From NCBI GenBank assembly GCA_037833965.1, contig AP031353.1:7442501-7506500 (forward strand): a stretch of 64,000 nt of DNA, written 5' to 3'. Source of the stretch: Marchantia polymorpha subsp. ruderalis (taxonomy: Eukaryota; Streptophyta; Marchantiopsida; Marchantiales; Marchantiaceae). The translations under genes and the position numbers were made by a program. The notes under the pieces are model-generated. The model saw nothing but the letters and a program-made list of their open reading frames with translations, ran no database searches and was not told the DNA's origin. Shown in pieces: positions 11,972-22,413 of the stretch (positions are counted from its first letter, which is position 1; each line of letters starts with the position of its first letter).

Positions 11972-14871
11972 TCATTTGCTATGCCTCTTGTGCGAAGGCC
12001 GACCGCGCACGGACTCCCTACCCAACCAGTCTTCGGCCCTACTGCGCAATCCCAGCCGCCGCAACACCGCGGTCAACTCTGCCTCGAGGTTCGCAATGGC
12101 ATCTCGCGACCTCGCCAGGAAGGAATCTAACTGCTTCGCTACTCGCCGCCGACTTCGACTGTCACCTGACATCAAGGCCGCCGCACGAATCTCCAACTCG
12201 CGCAAGATGACTCTCTCCCGCGCTGCAACCTTCCAGAGAGTGTAACCTCTCAGACATCGACTCACCCGCGCTACTAACTGCTCTCGCGTGCGATCTGTCG
12301 CGCGCTGGTTGTCGCCTTCAAACTCCACTAGTTGTAGCTCCGCATCCGCACGCTGTGCTCTAAATTCGTCGCACTGCGATTGCAGGCGACGCAGTAACTT
12401 CTCATCCGCCTTGCGTGCAATCTGACACTGCTCCAACAACCGTGTCTGCCGCACGAGCTCCTCTACCAAGGTGCTATTCTAAATTCGCTCCGAATGGAGC
12501 TCCGCCTCAATCTTTGCGCGCTGCTTCTCAAATTCGCGCTGCGCCTCGGTTTCTGCGTCATCGCGCAGTTGCAGTACTGACTTGTGCAGTCTCCGCGAGA
12601 GTGCAAGATGTCCCTACATGGCATCGTTCTTCTCCTCCAACTCTCTATACTTGTGGTCTAGGAAAATCAGCTCGGGATTCGTCACTACTTTGATTCGCGT
12701 CCGATTCCTGATCAATTCGACGTAGGATCCCCGATGGCGGGGATCAGCATACTTCGCCGCCTTGCAATCAAGGTACCGCAATAGTGGTACCACCTGCTCG
12801 CACAGCACTCCCGTCGGCGCGCCTTGCACCGACTCCACTTCCTGCTCCTCCGACCCTGAATCGTCCTCTGACTCGAGGATCTCTGTCGCCACAGAAATCC
12901 TCGGCGATTCCCTGGAACTGGATCGCGCAGCTTCTTCTGCCGGATCGCCGCTCCACTCCCTGCCAACATCTCCAACGTGATGGGAGATCTGGCTTCCGGG
13001 TGGCTTGCTTTTCCTGCCCGATCTGCTATCGCCGAAGGCACACGTGTCTTCTCCTTCCGGCCTTCGCCCTCCGCCGATTGCTCAAGTTGGGTTTGCGCCG
13101 AAGGCGCTTTCGCCGAAGGCGTCTGACCCGAAGGCCCTTGAGCCGAAGGCTCCTCCCTACACTTCTCATGCGCCGAAGGCTCTTGACCTGAAGTCAAGTC
13201 GTCGAAAGGTACTTGTTCAGAAGGCAAAGCACCTATCTATCGCTGGCACATTGGTCGGTGCCGCATGCCGTCTTCCTTGGCCCGAAGGCCTTCTTGCCTC
13301 CTCCGAAGGCGTCCGTGACTTCGGTGCAGGGAGGTCCGCTGTTCTTCCGCTAACTCTTGCACTCGCATGCTCCCACGAGGATGGCGAGTTTCTCCTCTCC
13401 GCGGCTCGTCCAGTGTCCGCGCTACTTGCCGGCTGAACAAGCTTGCGAGCTTTCTGCTTCGGTCGATTGAAGGGCTCGTGGGTCGCCCTACTTCGGGCGG
13501 GAGCAGCAGTCACTTCTCGCTGACTCTGCTCCGCCCCTCCATCCCATTTCCGCTTCCGCGGCACTCGTACTACTCGTGGTTCTTCTTCTGCTCGCGGTCT
13601 AGCTGGTGGTGTGCATGGGGACGTCTCGTTTGAGTCGGTGTCGACCTTGACATCCTTCACGTACCTGCTCGGATTGCTGCGTGACAGCAAGGGAAACTGA
13701 ACTCGCTCCGATGCTGTCAAGCACCTCATCGACCGATAGAAATTAATCAAGAAGGGGAGAGGTGATTGATCGATCCCCCTTCTCCTTCTGCACGTGTTGT
13801 CGCGTTGCTTTCCACAGAATCCGAGCCCAATGGATCGGAGCTCCAGACAACGCTAGCTCTACAAACCCCACCTGCAAAGAAGTCATGTAGGTGATCCGGT
13901 GCAGCTGCAAAATCTGGAGGAGTGCTACCGCGACATTCCTCCGCAAGCGATCCTTGTAGTCACGGGTCTTGTACCCGTTCTTGCTGGACTTGCGGTTCTT
14001 GAAAAGGGCACCGAAGGAAATCTCTTCTTCCTTCGTGACCTGCACACTCTTGTATTCGAAAAGAAGGTGGCCTTCTTCTCTAGCGCACCTTACCAACATT
14101 TGTTCCTAGTCGCTAACCTGCCATCTCTCCGGATGCGGTCGGAATCCGCGCGGAGGTTGGTTCCTCTCCCGCAACCACTCGCGTACCATCTCCGGGCACA
14201 CTCAATTCCATCTCCATAGGAGGAAATCGAGCTTCACCGCCGTCAGCTCGTTCTGAAATGCGCGCATACCAATCTGCGGCACTTTCAGCGGAACCATCCG
14301 CAGCTGGGTGGACCGGGCCATCTTCTTGAAAGTTCCTGCGCACTCGGTTCGTTGCTGACGCGAGCTTCTTGCAACTTCTCTGCACTCGCTACTGCGCGTC
14401 GGGAGCTCAGGTGAACTCGCTGCAATCTCTCTCTACACTTCTCGCGCACTCACTCAATCTTTCCGCGAGCTCTCTGCGAATTCTCCACCAGACTCCCGCA
14501 AGATTCTACCGATGCGCACTCCTTCTCTCGACAATCCGCACTCTCATCACACTCAAAAATCTCTCCGCAAGATTGCTGCGAATTACACAGCTGCGCGTCG
14601 CGAGCTCCGGCGGATGCGAAATCAAAAATGCGAGAGTGAGAGTGCGGGCAAGTTCTTTCCTTCCTTCGGCGATCAAGATTGCCCAACGTTCGACACTTGG
14701 ACTGGCCGTGGCCCGCTTGAATGCGATGCCGGCGCGGAGGCGTAACGGCTCAATTTGCACGCTCGAATTCACGCTCCGCCGTTGCGCGGACTCCCACGCG
14801 TGTACGTTCAATCTTGATTCCGCCGATTTCCGCCGACGCTTTTGTCTTTTCTTCTTCCGCCGAAGGCACAT
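11972..14871 (-). pseudogene. Coiled-coil transposon protein of copy C, nearly complete
   Basis: The minus-strand order from N to C is as follows. Low-complexity Arg/Ser/Glu-rich N terminus (14871-14390). MRAFQNELTAVKLDFLLWRW (about 14260-14205). VTKEEEISFGALFKNRKSSK and RRNVAVALLQILQ near 14020-13905. TYMTSLQVGFVELALSGAPI and HWARILWKATRQHV near 13890-13795. INFYRSMRCLT at 13750. A basic, Pro/Ser-rich middle with repeated PSA units (13650-12900). VVPLLRYLDCKAAKYA and GSYVELIRNRTRIKV (about 12800-12680). A long coiled coil to LRGYTLWKVAARER and AELTAVLRRLGL. Stops at 12614-12616 and 12479-12481 (TAG, probably from CAG) and two Trp-to-stop changes near 14206 and 14115 disable it, with a few frameshifts. 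Function unknown. The FVELALAG-type block might be distantly related to the 'putative plant transposon protein' domain, but I cannot test that. Confidence 0.7.
12900..13330 (-). repeat. CCTTCGGC array coding for PSA-type peptide repeats
   Basis: The plus strand shows GCCGAAGGC or one-base variants many times, for example near 13031, 13096, 13111, 13127, 13142, 13170 and 13280. In the minus frame, CCT-TCG-GC reads Pro-Ser-Ala or Pro-Ser-Gly, giving EPSAQGPSGQTPSAKAPSAQ. Each GCC-TTC-GGC unit can pair with itself; as RNA it is a C(UUCG)G tetraloop. Confidence 0.7.
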
Positions 14872-15165
14872 CTTTCCACCGAAGGAGAATTCTAGAAGCG
14901 AAGGCCTTCCGTACGCCGGAGGCGAAACCTATCGACGAAGGCGGCGCTAGTGCCGAAGGTGTTGGGGCGAAAGAACTTATCACCGAAGGCGTACGGTTGA
15001 AGGCGAACAAAATGACGAGGTCGTATTCCCTGTGACGAAGGCGTCTGTCGCGCATGCTTCTTACGTCTTCAGCGACATCTCCTCTGGAGGCGTTTGCGCC
15101 GAAGGCGCATCGCCGAAGACACCTCAGCAAAGGAGATGTTGCCAAAGGCGCTGAAGGCGCTCTCC
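14857..15165. repeat. Noncoding CCGAAGGC motif cluster in copy C
   Basis: At least nine GCCGAAGGC-like units lie between 14857 and 15165, upstream of the copy C coding start. Examples are CGCCGAAGGCACA, CACCGAAGGAG, TGCCGAAGGTG, CACCGAAGGCG and GCGCCGAAGGCGC. There is no open frame to explain them, so the motif is not kept only for the peptide it encodes. Confidence 0.65.
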
Positions 15166-15213
15166 CTAGCATGAACCGTCTGCGCCGTCCAAGGCGCTTG
15201 GTCTCGGCCTAAG

Positions 15214-15228
15214 CCCCCCCCCCCCCCC
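15214..15228. repeat. Homopolymer C15
   Basis: Fifteen consecutive C bases at the edge of the CCGAAGGC cluster in copy C. The length may be uncertain because such runs are error-prone in sequencing. Confidence 0.9.
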
Positions 15229-15364
15229 AACTCCTGGATTCTCTGTGACCCGCGATTCTACCTTTTACTCTATTTTATGTACCGATTACTATTTACAGTT
15301 GCTGCCACGGTACTTGTTTTCCAAAAATGTTTAAATTCCGCACAAAAAAAAGTGGGTTACCACA

Positions 15365-15369
15365 TTACA
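15365..15369. repeat. Right target-site duplication of copy C (TTACA)
   Basis: Partner of TCACA at 11015-11019. It immediately follows the GTGGGTTACCACA terminus. Confidence 0.75.
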
Positions 15370-17690
15370 TAACTGCTACTCGGCTTGCAACCGCTGAGAT
15401 CTCATCTCATTGCACTTAGCCTCCAATCTCTCTATCAGTGCCAAATCTGAGATCTTAGCAGCCTCGAACTCTGCCAAAGCCTTCACCTTTGCTACCACCT
15501 CCGCTGAATACGCATGATTCTTCTTCTCCGAATCTGCAATCAGCTCATCTACTCTTCGCGACTTCTCATTGTAAGCTATACGAGATGCCTTCAGTCTATC
15601 CCGAAGATTGACTATCGCACACCTGGTGACCTCAATGTCGGCCCGAAGACTCTCACAGATCTTTTTCAAAGACCTCCGCAACTCGACTTCTTCGATCAAT
15701 CTTCTCCAAAGTACCTCGTACTTCGCCTTTGTCTCCTGTAGCTGCCGCTCTTTCTCTGCTACTGCGTGAGTTGTTGCCACCTTTGCCTGCGTCCTATTAC
15801 GCATTAACTCCATGTAAGATCCAACAGTGATGGAACCTGCATACTTCCTAACCTTGCCGTCAAGATATCGGAGTAGTGGTATCATCATCCACACAACACG
15901 TCTGCAACATTGACTCCTCCCGACTGAATCTCTTCGGCCGAAAGATCTTCGCCCGTCTCAAATATAACCGTTACGGTGGATGTCCGAGGTGATGCCACCG
16001 GCGGCTGTGCAGTAGTCTCTCCTTCCACGCCTTCCACTACCCGCTGTGCGATCTTCTCCGGAGCCACAGGGTCCTCCTCTTAGTCTTACGACACTGACAG
16101 TACTTCCGCAGACTTCTCCAGAGGAACTCTTACCCTGGTTTCCGCCGAAGGAACTTGATCCGTCCAAAGGTTACTTCCTCCATCATAATAGCTTTTCCTT
16201 TCTCCTTCCTCGTTGCCCAGCGCTTCACTACTGGCGTAGGGCTCACAATCAAAGTCCAAAGGTCCTTCTCCACATGCACCTCCTTCTCTCTCACAGCGGT
16301 CTCTATGTTCAACTCCGCCCCTGCTTCTAAATCGGTACGACCTTGCGATGCAGCAACGCTACTCTCCATGCTGCTATCAGCCTCCAATATCAACCGTCTA
16401 GCTTTCATCTTTGTCATAGCCCGTGCATTAGACGTTCTGAACTTGGTAGGAACTTGTCTACGTTCACGTTCTTTGGTCCTTAAGCTTCCTTCTCTTCCGT
16501 GGTCGCTCTTCTTGTCTGTCTCTGAGTCGCTTTGTTTTCCCCGGAGGTGGATCAACTCGCTCGTCCTCTGGATTAGTGTTGACTTCATTGGCACTCATAT
16601 CATTTTCTCCATACTACGTGTGAGTTTGCATTGGAAACTTCTTTCTCTCTGCATCTGTTAACATCCCCATCCCCATACTGAGAATAATAAAAAACTGGGA
16701 CATGTAATTGGCTTATCCTCCCGGTAGTATCCCAATGTGTTGCCGTGTGATAGTTCAAAATATCCGTGCCCAGTGAATTTGGTCCCCTCGTAGCACTCGT
16801 TCCACGAACCCAACCTACCAAGTCATCATGTACGTAGTCCGAAAAGGCTGAAGGATTTGCATCAACGCCATTGCCACATTCCTCCTTAAACAATCGTGGT
16901 ACCCGATGATTTGATATTCGTTCTTGCCGGTGCGCGGAGTCTTGAATAATGCCGCATACGAGTTCTCTTCAGCTCTCGTCACCTTGACACTCTCAAAGGT
17001 AAGGTCGCCGTTGTCACCTGCACAACTCCCTAAGACTTTCCTCCAATTCTAGATTTGCCACGTCTCAGGATTTCCTGGATAGCCTAGTGGCTTTGGAGTG
17101 TCATCGTCGTCCCACTTCCGTATCATCGCTGCACATACCCAATTCCAACCCCATAGCAAGAAATCAAGTTTGGCGAGAATCAATTCACCATGATACGCTC
17201 GCAATCCCGCCTCCGGAACTCTTAGTGCGGTCAATCGAATTGCGCCCTGTCGCCCCATAGCTGCTTCCTCTAGTTCGAGCTTCTGCACCACAATCTCTCG
17301 TCAATTCGCAATAGTGTGATCGTGAAATGCGGAGTTACACTAGAGACCTCTCTGGTGTAACTCGCCGTCGCAACAGTAGACTCGACTCGTGCGAATTGAA
17401 GGTGCCGCCGTTCAAATTTTTTTCCCTTGCGGCGTCAGCTTTTACTCCATTGGGGATCCTTCGGCAAAAAGGCTTCGGAGATAACTCCGAAGTCATCATT
17501 GCTGAGTACCGAAGAACCTTGTCCAAATACTGATCTAGGTAATTGCAGAACCTAGGTCTTTGGTCCTGCCTTTTGTCGCTCGAGTCCCACAGATCCGTTC
17601 CTTCGGCTTTGGACCTCATCGGCCTCCGTAGGCCAAGCTTTACGCGAAGCAATCCTTCGTATTTCCTACTTCTACTTAGCATCTAACTAA
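15365..17690 (-). pseudogene. Coiled-coil protein of copy B, N-terminal and middle part
   Basis: From N to C on the minus strand: a degraded N-terminal region (17690-17300) with a QFARV block near 17395. MRAY-equivalent GLRAYHGELILAKLDFLLWG with GWNWVCAAMIRKWDDDD, then GYPGNPETWQI (17291-17049). VKVTRAEENSYAALF (about 16990). TTYMMTW-stop-VGFVERVL and IHWARIF near 16830-16770. Then MGMGMLTDAERKKFP (about 16660) and a charged middle (16594-15900). MIPLLRYLDGKVRKYA and GSYMELMRNRTQAKV follow (15890-15780), with a coiled coil to LEAKCNEMRSQRLQAE at 15376. The C terminus continues at 11014-10639. Several TAG/TGA stops and frameshifts are present. Divergence from copy C is intermediate. Confidence 0.7.
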
Positions 17691-17803
17691 AAGGTCATAT
17701 TCTTTTCTATTCTATCTAATACTATCTCAAAAGTTAAAACTTGTGTGGATTTTTCTTCCTGACTACTTTATTTCCGAAAAAACAAAAAAATTGCACTACT
17801 ACA

Positions 17804-18240
17804 ATCCCTCATGCCACTCCTTCACAATCCCCGCAGAAACCCAGTTCCAACCTCATAGCAAGAAATTGAGTTTGGGCGCTATCAGCTCCTCGTGATACAC
17901 TCTCAAATTCAATCTCCTGCACTTTCAATGTCGTCAATCGAAGCCCCGAAGCTCGCTCCATTGCTGCGCTCTCAATTTCTCCTTCGCGATCCTCGTTGAA
18001 CTTTCAATTTAAAACTGCACTCTCCCAAAAGGTCGGCGCGGAACTCTCGTTTCTGCTAATGTCTCTCGCCGCCCTAATTGTATCATGAACGCGTGCGAAT
18101 TGAACGTTTCCCTTCCGATCGACGCCGCCTTTAGCCAAAGGCCCTTCTGGTGTAAAGCCGAAGGTGTCTAAGCCACAGTCCGAACGCCCTTCTTCGTCTT
18201 TTCCTATCCATACCAATCACTTCCAACTCTCATAACTATG
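17804..18240 (-). pseudogene. Coiled-coil protein of copy A, N-terminal fragment
   Basis: The minus strand reads NVQFARVHDTIRAARD (about 18100), a degraded stretch, then a GWNWVSAGIVKEWHEG block ending at 17804 where copy B begins. This block is homologous to GWNWVCAAMIRKWDDDD of copy B. The next residues of the same protein are encoded at 10097 and below. The first five bases (ATCCC, 17804-17808) are the right target duplication of copy B. Confidence 0.65.
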
Positions 18241-20183
18241 AATTCTCTCATTTGTTTCAGGTGTTCTTGACCTCGTTAGAACGAGCATGCTGAGCTCTAT
18301 CTATCAAGATTCTTCTTAAGTCAAGTCACAACTAATTGACAAAGTTATGAAGTATTTACTCTATCAGATCATAATCCATCTAATTTAACTTTATTGACTG
18401 CAAGTAAAACACTATCTCCAACAAATGGGGTATCTAAAATGATACCCAACTATTCCTAACCTGACATCTACTACATAATCCACTATTTAATCTACTTCAA
18501 AGTATTCTTATCCTAAAATTTTAAATTCCTATTAATCTACTCCTCAAACTTCATTTTTTCAAAAAAAATGAAAAACTACATTACCACATATACATATGGT
18601 GGATCAAAATATCGAGTTATTATGTGAATGAAATATTCATTGTGACAAAGTTTCAATTAAAAATCAATAGATGTAAGAATCAACTAAAATTTTTTTTTTG
18701 TATGAAGGATTGAAATAAATCTAAGAGCATAGTAGAATGAAATGAAAACAAGGATTTAAAGTTAAAAAATGTATGATTCAATCAAGGCAAGTTCATCCAA
18801 CATACGTTTGACATATGTAACATGACAAACGTTGAAGATTTTTGAATTACTTTAGCATCACATTTCAACCATATTTATCTCAATATGCAATCAATGTTAT
18901 TTATTTTTTAACAACTAGAGTGCTTCTCTAATCACCATTGAGTTTCATTCTGGTCATCAAAGAAGCATTCTTTTCTGATCATCATTATCTCTCTGATTAC
19001 CATAAAAAATGTCTTTATTTTTTTTTTTAAAGCAATAAATAATTTTTACTTTTTGATGATATGCACTAAACTTGATGTTGCTATTGCTTGCTATTGCTTT
19101 GGGCAAGGTAGAAAGATACATGTCAAATTTAAGATAGTTGCATTGAGAATCTATGAAATGGATTATTATGATTCTAAGAAGCATGAGCAGGCATGATTAT
19201 ATTAGTCTGTCGTCTAAAGTACCTAAATTAGCTTCATTTAGTCGCATCCAGAAAGTGAATTTAGGTAATTTAGACTCTTTTGTGCTAAAAATTGCCTGGA
19301 ATGCAATTGAGAACACATGAGGATTTGGAGTCAAGGGAAGAGAGAGGGAGAAGCTTGCAGTCGGGCTGTGAGTCTCGTGGGAGGGAAGGAGAAATTTGAT
19401 TTACAAACTCTGGATTCCGGTCTATTTGGTGAACTATGAGACTGACGTCGTAAAAACTGAATAGCTAAGTCCCCCGATCTATCACGCTTCAATTTTGAGC
19501 CAATTAGAGTCTATATGTGTTGGTTAATTTAGGCGCTAGAGGGAATGTAAATCTATGTAAATTAGGCGTCTTGTTATACGGTCGTATAAATAAATATTGA
19601 TTTGAGTATGAAGTAATATGGTCTTTGGTATGATAATTTAAAAGCAAATATAAATTGTCATTGTCTTGGAGGGTATATGATACATTTGTCTACTTGGCAA
19701 ATTTTGCATGAGGAGCACAAGTAAATTCATTAATAGCTACAATACCTATGATATTTATCTTCTTCTTTTTTCTTTTGACTATGACTTAATTCTAATCAAC
19801 TCTAGGTTTTGGGACATATTTATGTTAGAAGACTTAATTTTCATTATAAAATTAGAATGCATTACATCTTGTAGCAAATCAAGTTATGAATCACATAGTA
19901 AAGTTCATCAATATAATGTATTTATTTCTATAAAAAAACGTAGTTTTTGATATGAAGATTGATCTAGTAAAGATTGACATTAAACTCAATCTGTTTAAAG
20001 AATTGATCAAAATCATTGACTTGGAAATCATATAATACATTAGTTTATTTGGCATGTTTTGAATTAAGAGCCCAAGTAGATTTATTAATAGCTATGATAT
20101 CTATGAAATATATCTTCATTCTATCTTGTTTTGACTATGACTTAATTCTAATCACCTCTTGATTTTGAACATATTCATGTTAG
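18241..20183. other. AT-rich DNA with a diverged direct repeat
   Basis: No gene is seen. A segment of about 140 bp at 19691-19832 (AGTAAATTCATTAATAGCTA, then TTGACTATGACTTAATTCTA, then TTAGAAGACTT) recurs at 20046-20183 with about three quarters of bases matching by eye. An unplaced right end of transposon copy A may lie near 18475. Confidence 0.55.
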
Positions 20184-22020
20184 AAGACTTGAAGAAGTTT
20201 TTGCTTAGTAAATATATATATATATTATGAAAATTATTACGACTTAACTTAGATCTTCATATAATTCTATTTTGGTTAAGCTTAGTTAGTTAGGCTGGTT
20301 AGTCACACATATGAGAGCTCATCGAAGCTCTAAGTGACACAATTCGTGTTTTCCGTGAATAAAGCTTGAGTTATTGTGGTGAATGTAGTCCACATTGATG
20401 AACCAAACTTGATAATATCCTTGCGTTAAGGTTTGGGAGTGAATGAGTATTTCTTTGTATACATATGTAACATATGTCATTGAGGTTGATGGAGCTGGCT
20501 TGAAATGTGTGTTATGTGAATTAGATGATGCAATCACAACTATGTTGATTTTTTGTATATTTGGTACTATGATATGTTTCATGTTTGACATTTTTTCCAA
20601 ACAATCTAGTGAGCAATAGTAATATACTCGTCGGTAGACTTTGTCATGATATGACACTAACAATGGATCATTATAGGTCTCGGATCTTTAATGATGTTTC
20701 ATGACAGATTAGGTGGCCCAAATCGTCCATTGGAAAAATTCTCCGTGGAATGTAGACCAATGCACAAACAAACTCGTGAAACCGATGATCTAACCCTCGT
20801 CTGGAAACATAGGCTGTTCTTGTTTGCGCTTCTGAATCTTGTTTATATAGCAAGGCAGCGAAGTCTAATTCTTCACAGATACTCTCATTGCCCACCGAGC
20901 ATTTGCCCTCTCATTGGCCTGCGAAGTACGCTGAATGCTCATATCTCTGTAGCTTCGATTGTCACTTTGTCCAAATTGCAGCAACTTGCAATATGTGCAA
21001 GTCGTTGCGCTGCCTATCGAGTCGTGTACTAAGTCGAGCGTAAGTGAGGTTGTGAGAGAAGTGTATCTGTCTTGTATCTGTCGTGCTTGGCATGGCCTCC
21101 CACTCCTCAGAGTTTCATGCTGTCGTCTGTGTGACGATCTTCCTTCGCTAACAAGTGTGGAGCGCTCTGCGTCTGGGGAATGTTTGCTTGTGCCTAGCAC
21201 AGATAAGTGGTGATCGAAACGCTTCCACCATTGCAAGATGAAGTACACTTTTCGGATTCAAAGTCCTTGGAAGTCTGAAACATCGACTCGTATTGGGGTT
21301 TATGGCAGTCGAGTCTGTACGGCTGAGGGTTTTTGTTCGTTCTTATTGGAAGAATTTCGTTCTCTGTGATGATACAATGAAGGCTTGTTTCTCAAACATT
21401 CGCAGTGGCCGCCGCGAAAACTTCAGTTTTCGCCTCGCCGGGCTTGAGAATTGATGCGGTTCTATCCTTCCTTGGATGTCTGAGACGAGGCAGTAGTAAG
21501 AAGTGTATAGGCGGTCCGTGCCTTTTAGGTGTCGAAAAAGTCTTGGTGAGTCAAATTCACCCACCTCCTCTAGATGCCTCGGCATATGTGGAAGATTTTT
21601 GGCCAATCTGATGCCTCTAAATCGGAAAGAATCGGTATAAGGGCGAAGGAAGTTTTGCGATGATATGATAAGCTTCCTCTACTAATTTTTGTTAGGACAC
21701 AGCTGGCACGAATCGAACTTAAGTTAGCCAACACTGAGCACCTCCTGATAAAGGTCCCGCCGATTCGGATAGAACGCACAGTCTACCCGAAGGCGAGTTG
21801 AAGAATGAAGAACATGTCAGTACCAAAAGGGCTAGCCATATAGTACCTGTAATCGTTTCCTTTGAAATGCTCTTAATTTCCGACCTGTTCATGAAAATAC
21901 ATAATGTATCCAAGTTCTACCTATCAATGGATGAGCAAATCTTAAACACTTGGTGGCTAGATTCCTAACTCAGATGAAAGATATACAACTATTGTTCTTG
22001 AATCTGGACTGGATGAATAC
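20184..22020. other. No gene recognised
   Basis: Less AT-rich than its flanks between about 20690 and 21750, with short open frames on both strands. None shows a known motif or consistent exon series. It could hold an untranslated or noncoding transcript; I cannot show one. Confidence 0.4.
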
Positions 22021-22413
22021 AGCGAACATATGCTGCTATGTCTTAGGCATGCTTCTATTCAGCATGAAGATAGTGTATGTACTCTTGATAAACCCCTGTC
22101 TGCGAAGACTCAAATCTAGTTTTAAAATGTTTTTCTAGAAATGTAAAAGATAGCGAACATATGCTGCTATGTCTTAGGCATGCTTCTATTCAGCATGAAG
22201 ATAGTGTATGTACTCTTGATAAACCCCTGTCTGCGAAGACTCAAATCTAGTTTTAAAATGTTTTTCTAGAAATGTAAAAGATAGTGAACATATGCTACTA
22301 TGTCTTAGGCATGCTTCTATTCAGCATGAAGATAGTGTATGTACTCTTGATAAATCCCTGTCTGCGCAAACTCAAATCTAGTTTTAAAATGTTTTTCTAG
22401 AAATGTAAAAGAT
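22021..22413. repeat. 131-bp tandem repeat, 3 copies
   Basis: Units start at 22021, 22152 and 22283 with AGYGAACATATGCTRCTATG and end with TTTTTCTAGAAATGTAAAAGAT. Units 1 and 2 are essentially identical. Unit 3 differs at a handful of positions (for example GAACATATGCTACTATG, and AAATCCC for AAACCCC). The array ends cleanly at 22413. Confidence 0.95.

Larger units (their letters stand above)
11020..15364 (-). mobile_element. Transposon copy C (youngest, innermost), 4345 bp
   Basis: The ends are TGTAATAACCCAC (11020-11032) and GTGGGTTACCACA (15352-15364). Read inward, they match at 11 of 13 positions without gaps. A 5-bp target duplication (TCACA/TTACA) flanks the element. Excision with one duplication joins copy B in frame: ...LQAE-stop-QLC then EMEAKPSEAEEKNR. 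The element is clearly more GC-rich than A or B. It holds one minus-strand coding region (about 11972-14871), a 5' region full of CCGAAGGC motifs with a C15 tract, and a 0.9-kb 3' region with internal repeats. I see no LTR, reverse transcriptase, integrase, RNase H or DDE motif. Inverted TGT...ACA ends with 4-5 bp duplications also describe Ginger-type transposons, but no integrase-like gene is present. Confidence 0.75.
10103..17803 (-). mobile_element. Transposon copy B, inserted in A and interrupted by C
   Basis: The left terminus is TGTAATGATAG (10103). The right terminus, read inward on the minus strand, is TGTAGTAGTGC (from 17803). They are similar inverted ends that differ mostly by transitions. 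The gross length is 7.7 kb; without copy C (11020-15364) and its duplication it is about 3.35 kb. It sits inside the codon series of copy A. Joining the A flanks with one 5-bp duplication gives a continuous frame running from a GWNWVSAGIVKEWHEG-like block into KGICGKPESW. No long terminal repeats are visible. Confidence 0.7.
7351..18240 (-). mobile_element. Outer transposon copy A (oldest), interrupted by copy B
   Basis: The left end is TGTAATAATATATAAATACC at 7351, nearly identical to the left end of copy B at 10103 (TGTAATGATAGATAAATACC). The similarity continues through a GGTAAAGATYCRATYCCACAAG segment. Coding relics run on the minus strand: the C-terminal part lies at about 8050-10097 and the N-terminal part at 17804-18240, split by copy B. 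The right end is not fixed. A candidate is ...CTACTACA ending at 18475, but its flank (TAATC) does not match the left flank (TAGGT). This is the most AT-rich and most degraded of the three copies. Confidence 0.65.

Noticed and set aside
12784-13436. Overlapping plus-strand frames over the CCGAAGGC array
   Set aside because: They are shadows of the repeat in the PSA-coding region. The minus-strand frame aligns with the family order.
14369-14950. Plus-strand open frame of 193 codons in the transposon nest
   Set aside because: It lies opposite the N-terminal coding part of copy C. Its Arg/Ser/Leu-rich composition comes from GC-rich repeats and no domain is visible.
11020-15364. LTR retrotransposon interpretation of copy C
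   Set aside because: The TG...CA ends and 5-bp duplication fit, but I find no direct terminal repeat starting TGTAATAACCC near the right side or ending GGGTTACCACA near the left side, and no pol domains.
22021-22413. CRISPR-like array
   Set aside because: 131-bp head-to-tail units with no spacers, in a eukaryotic sequence.
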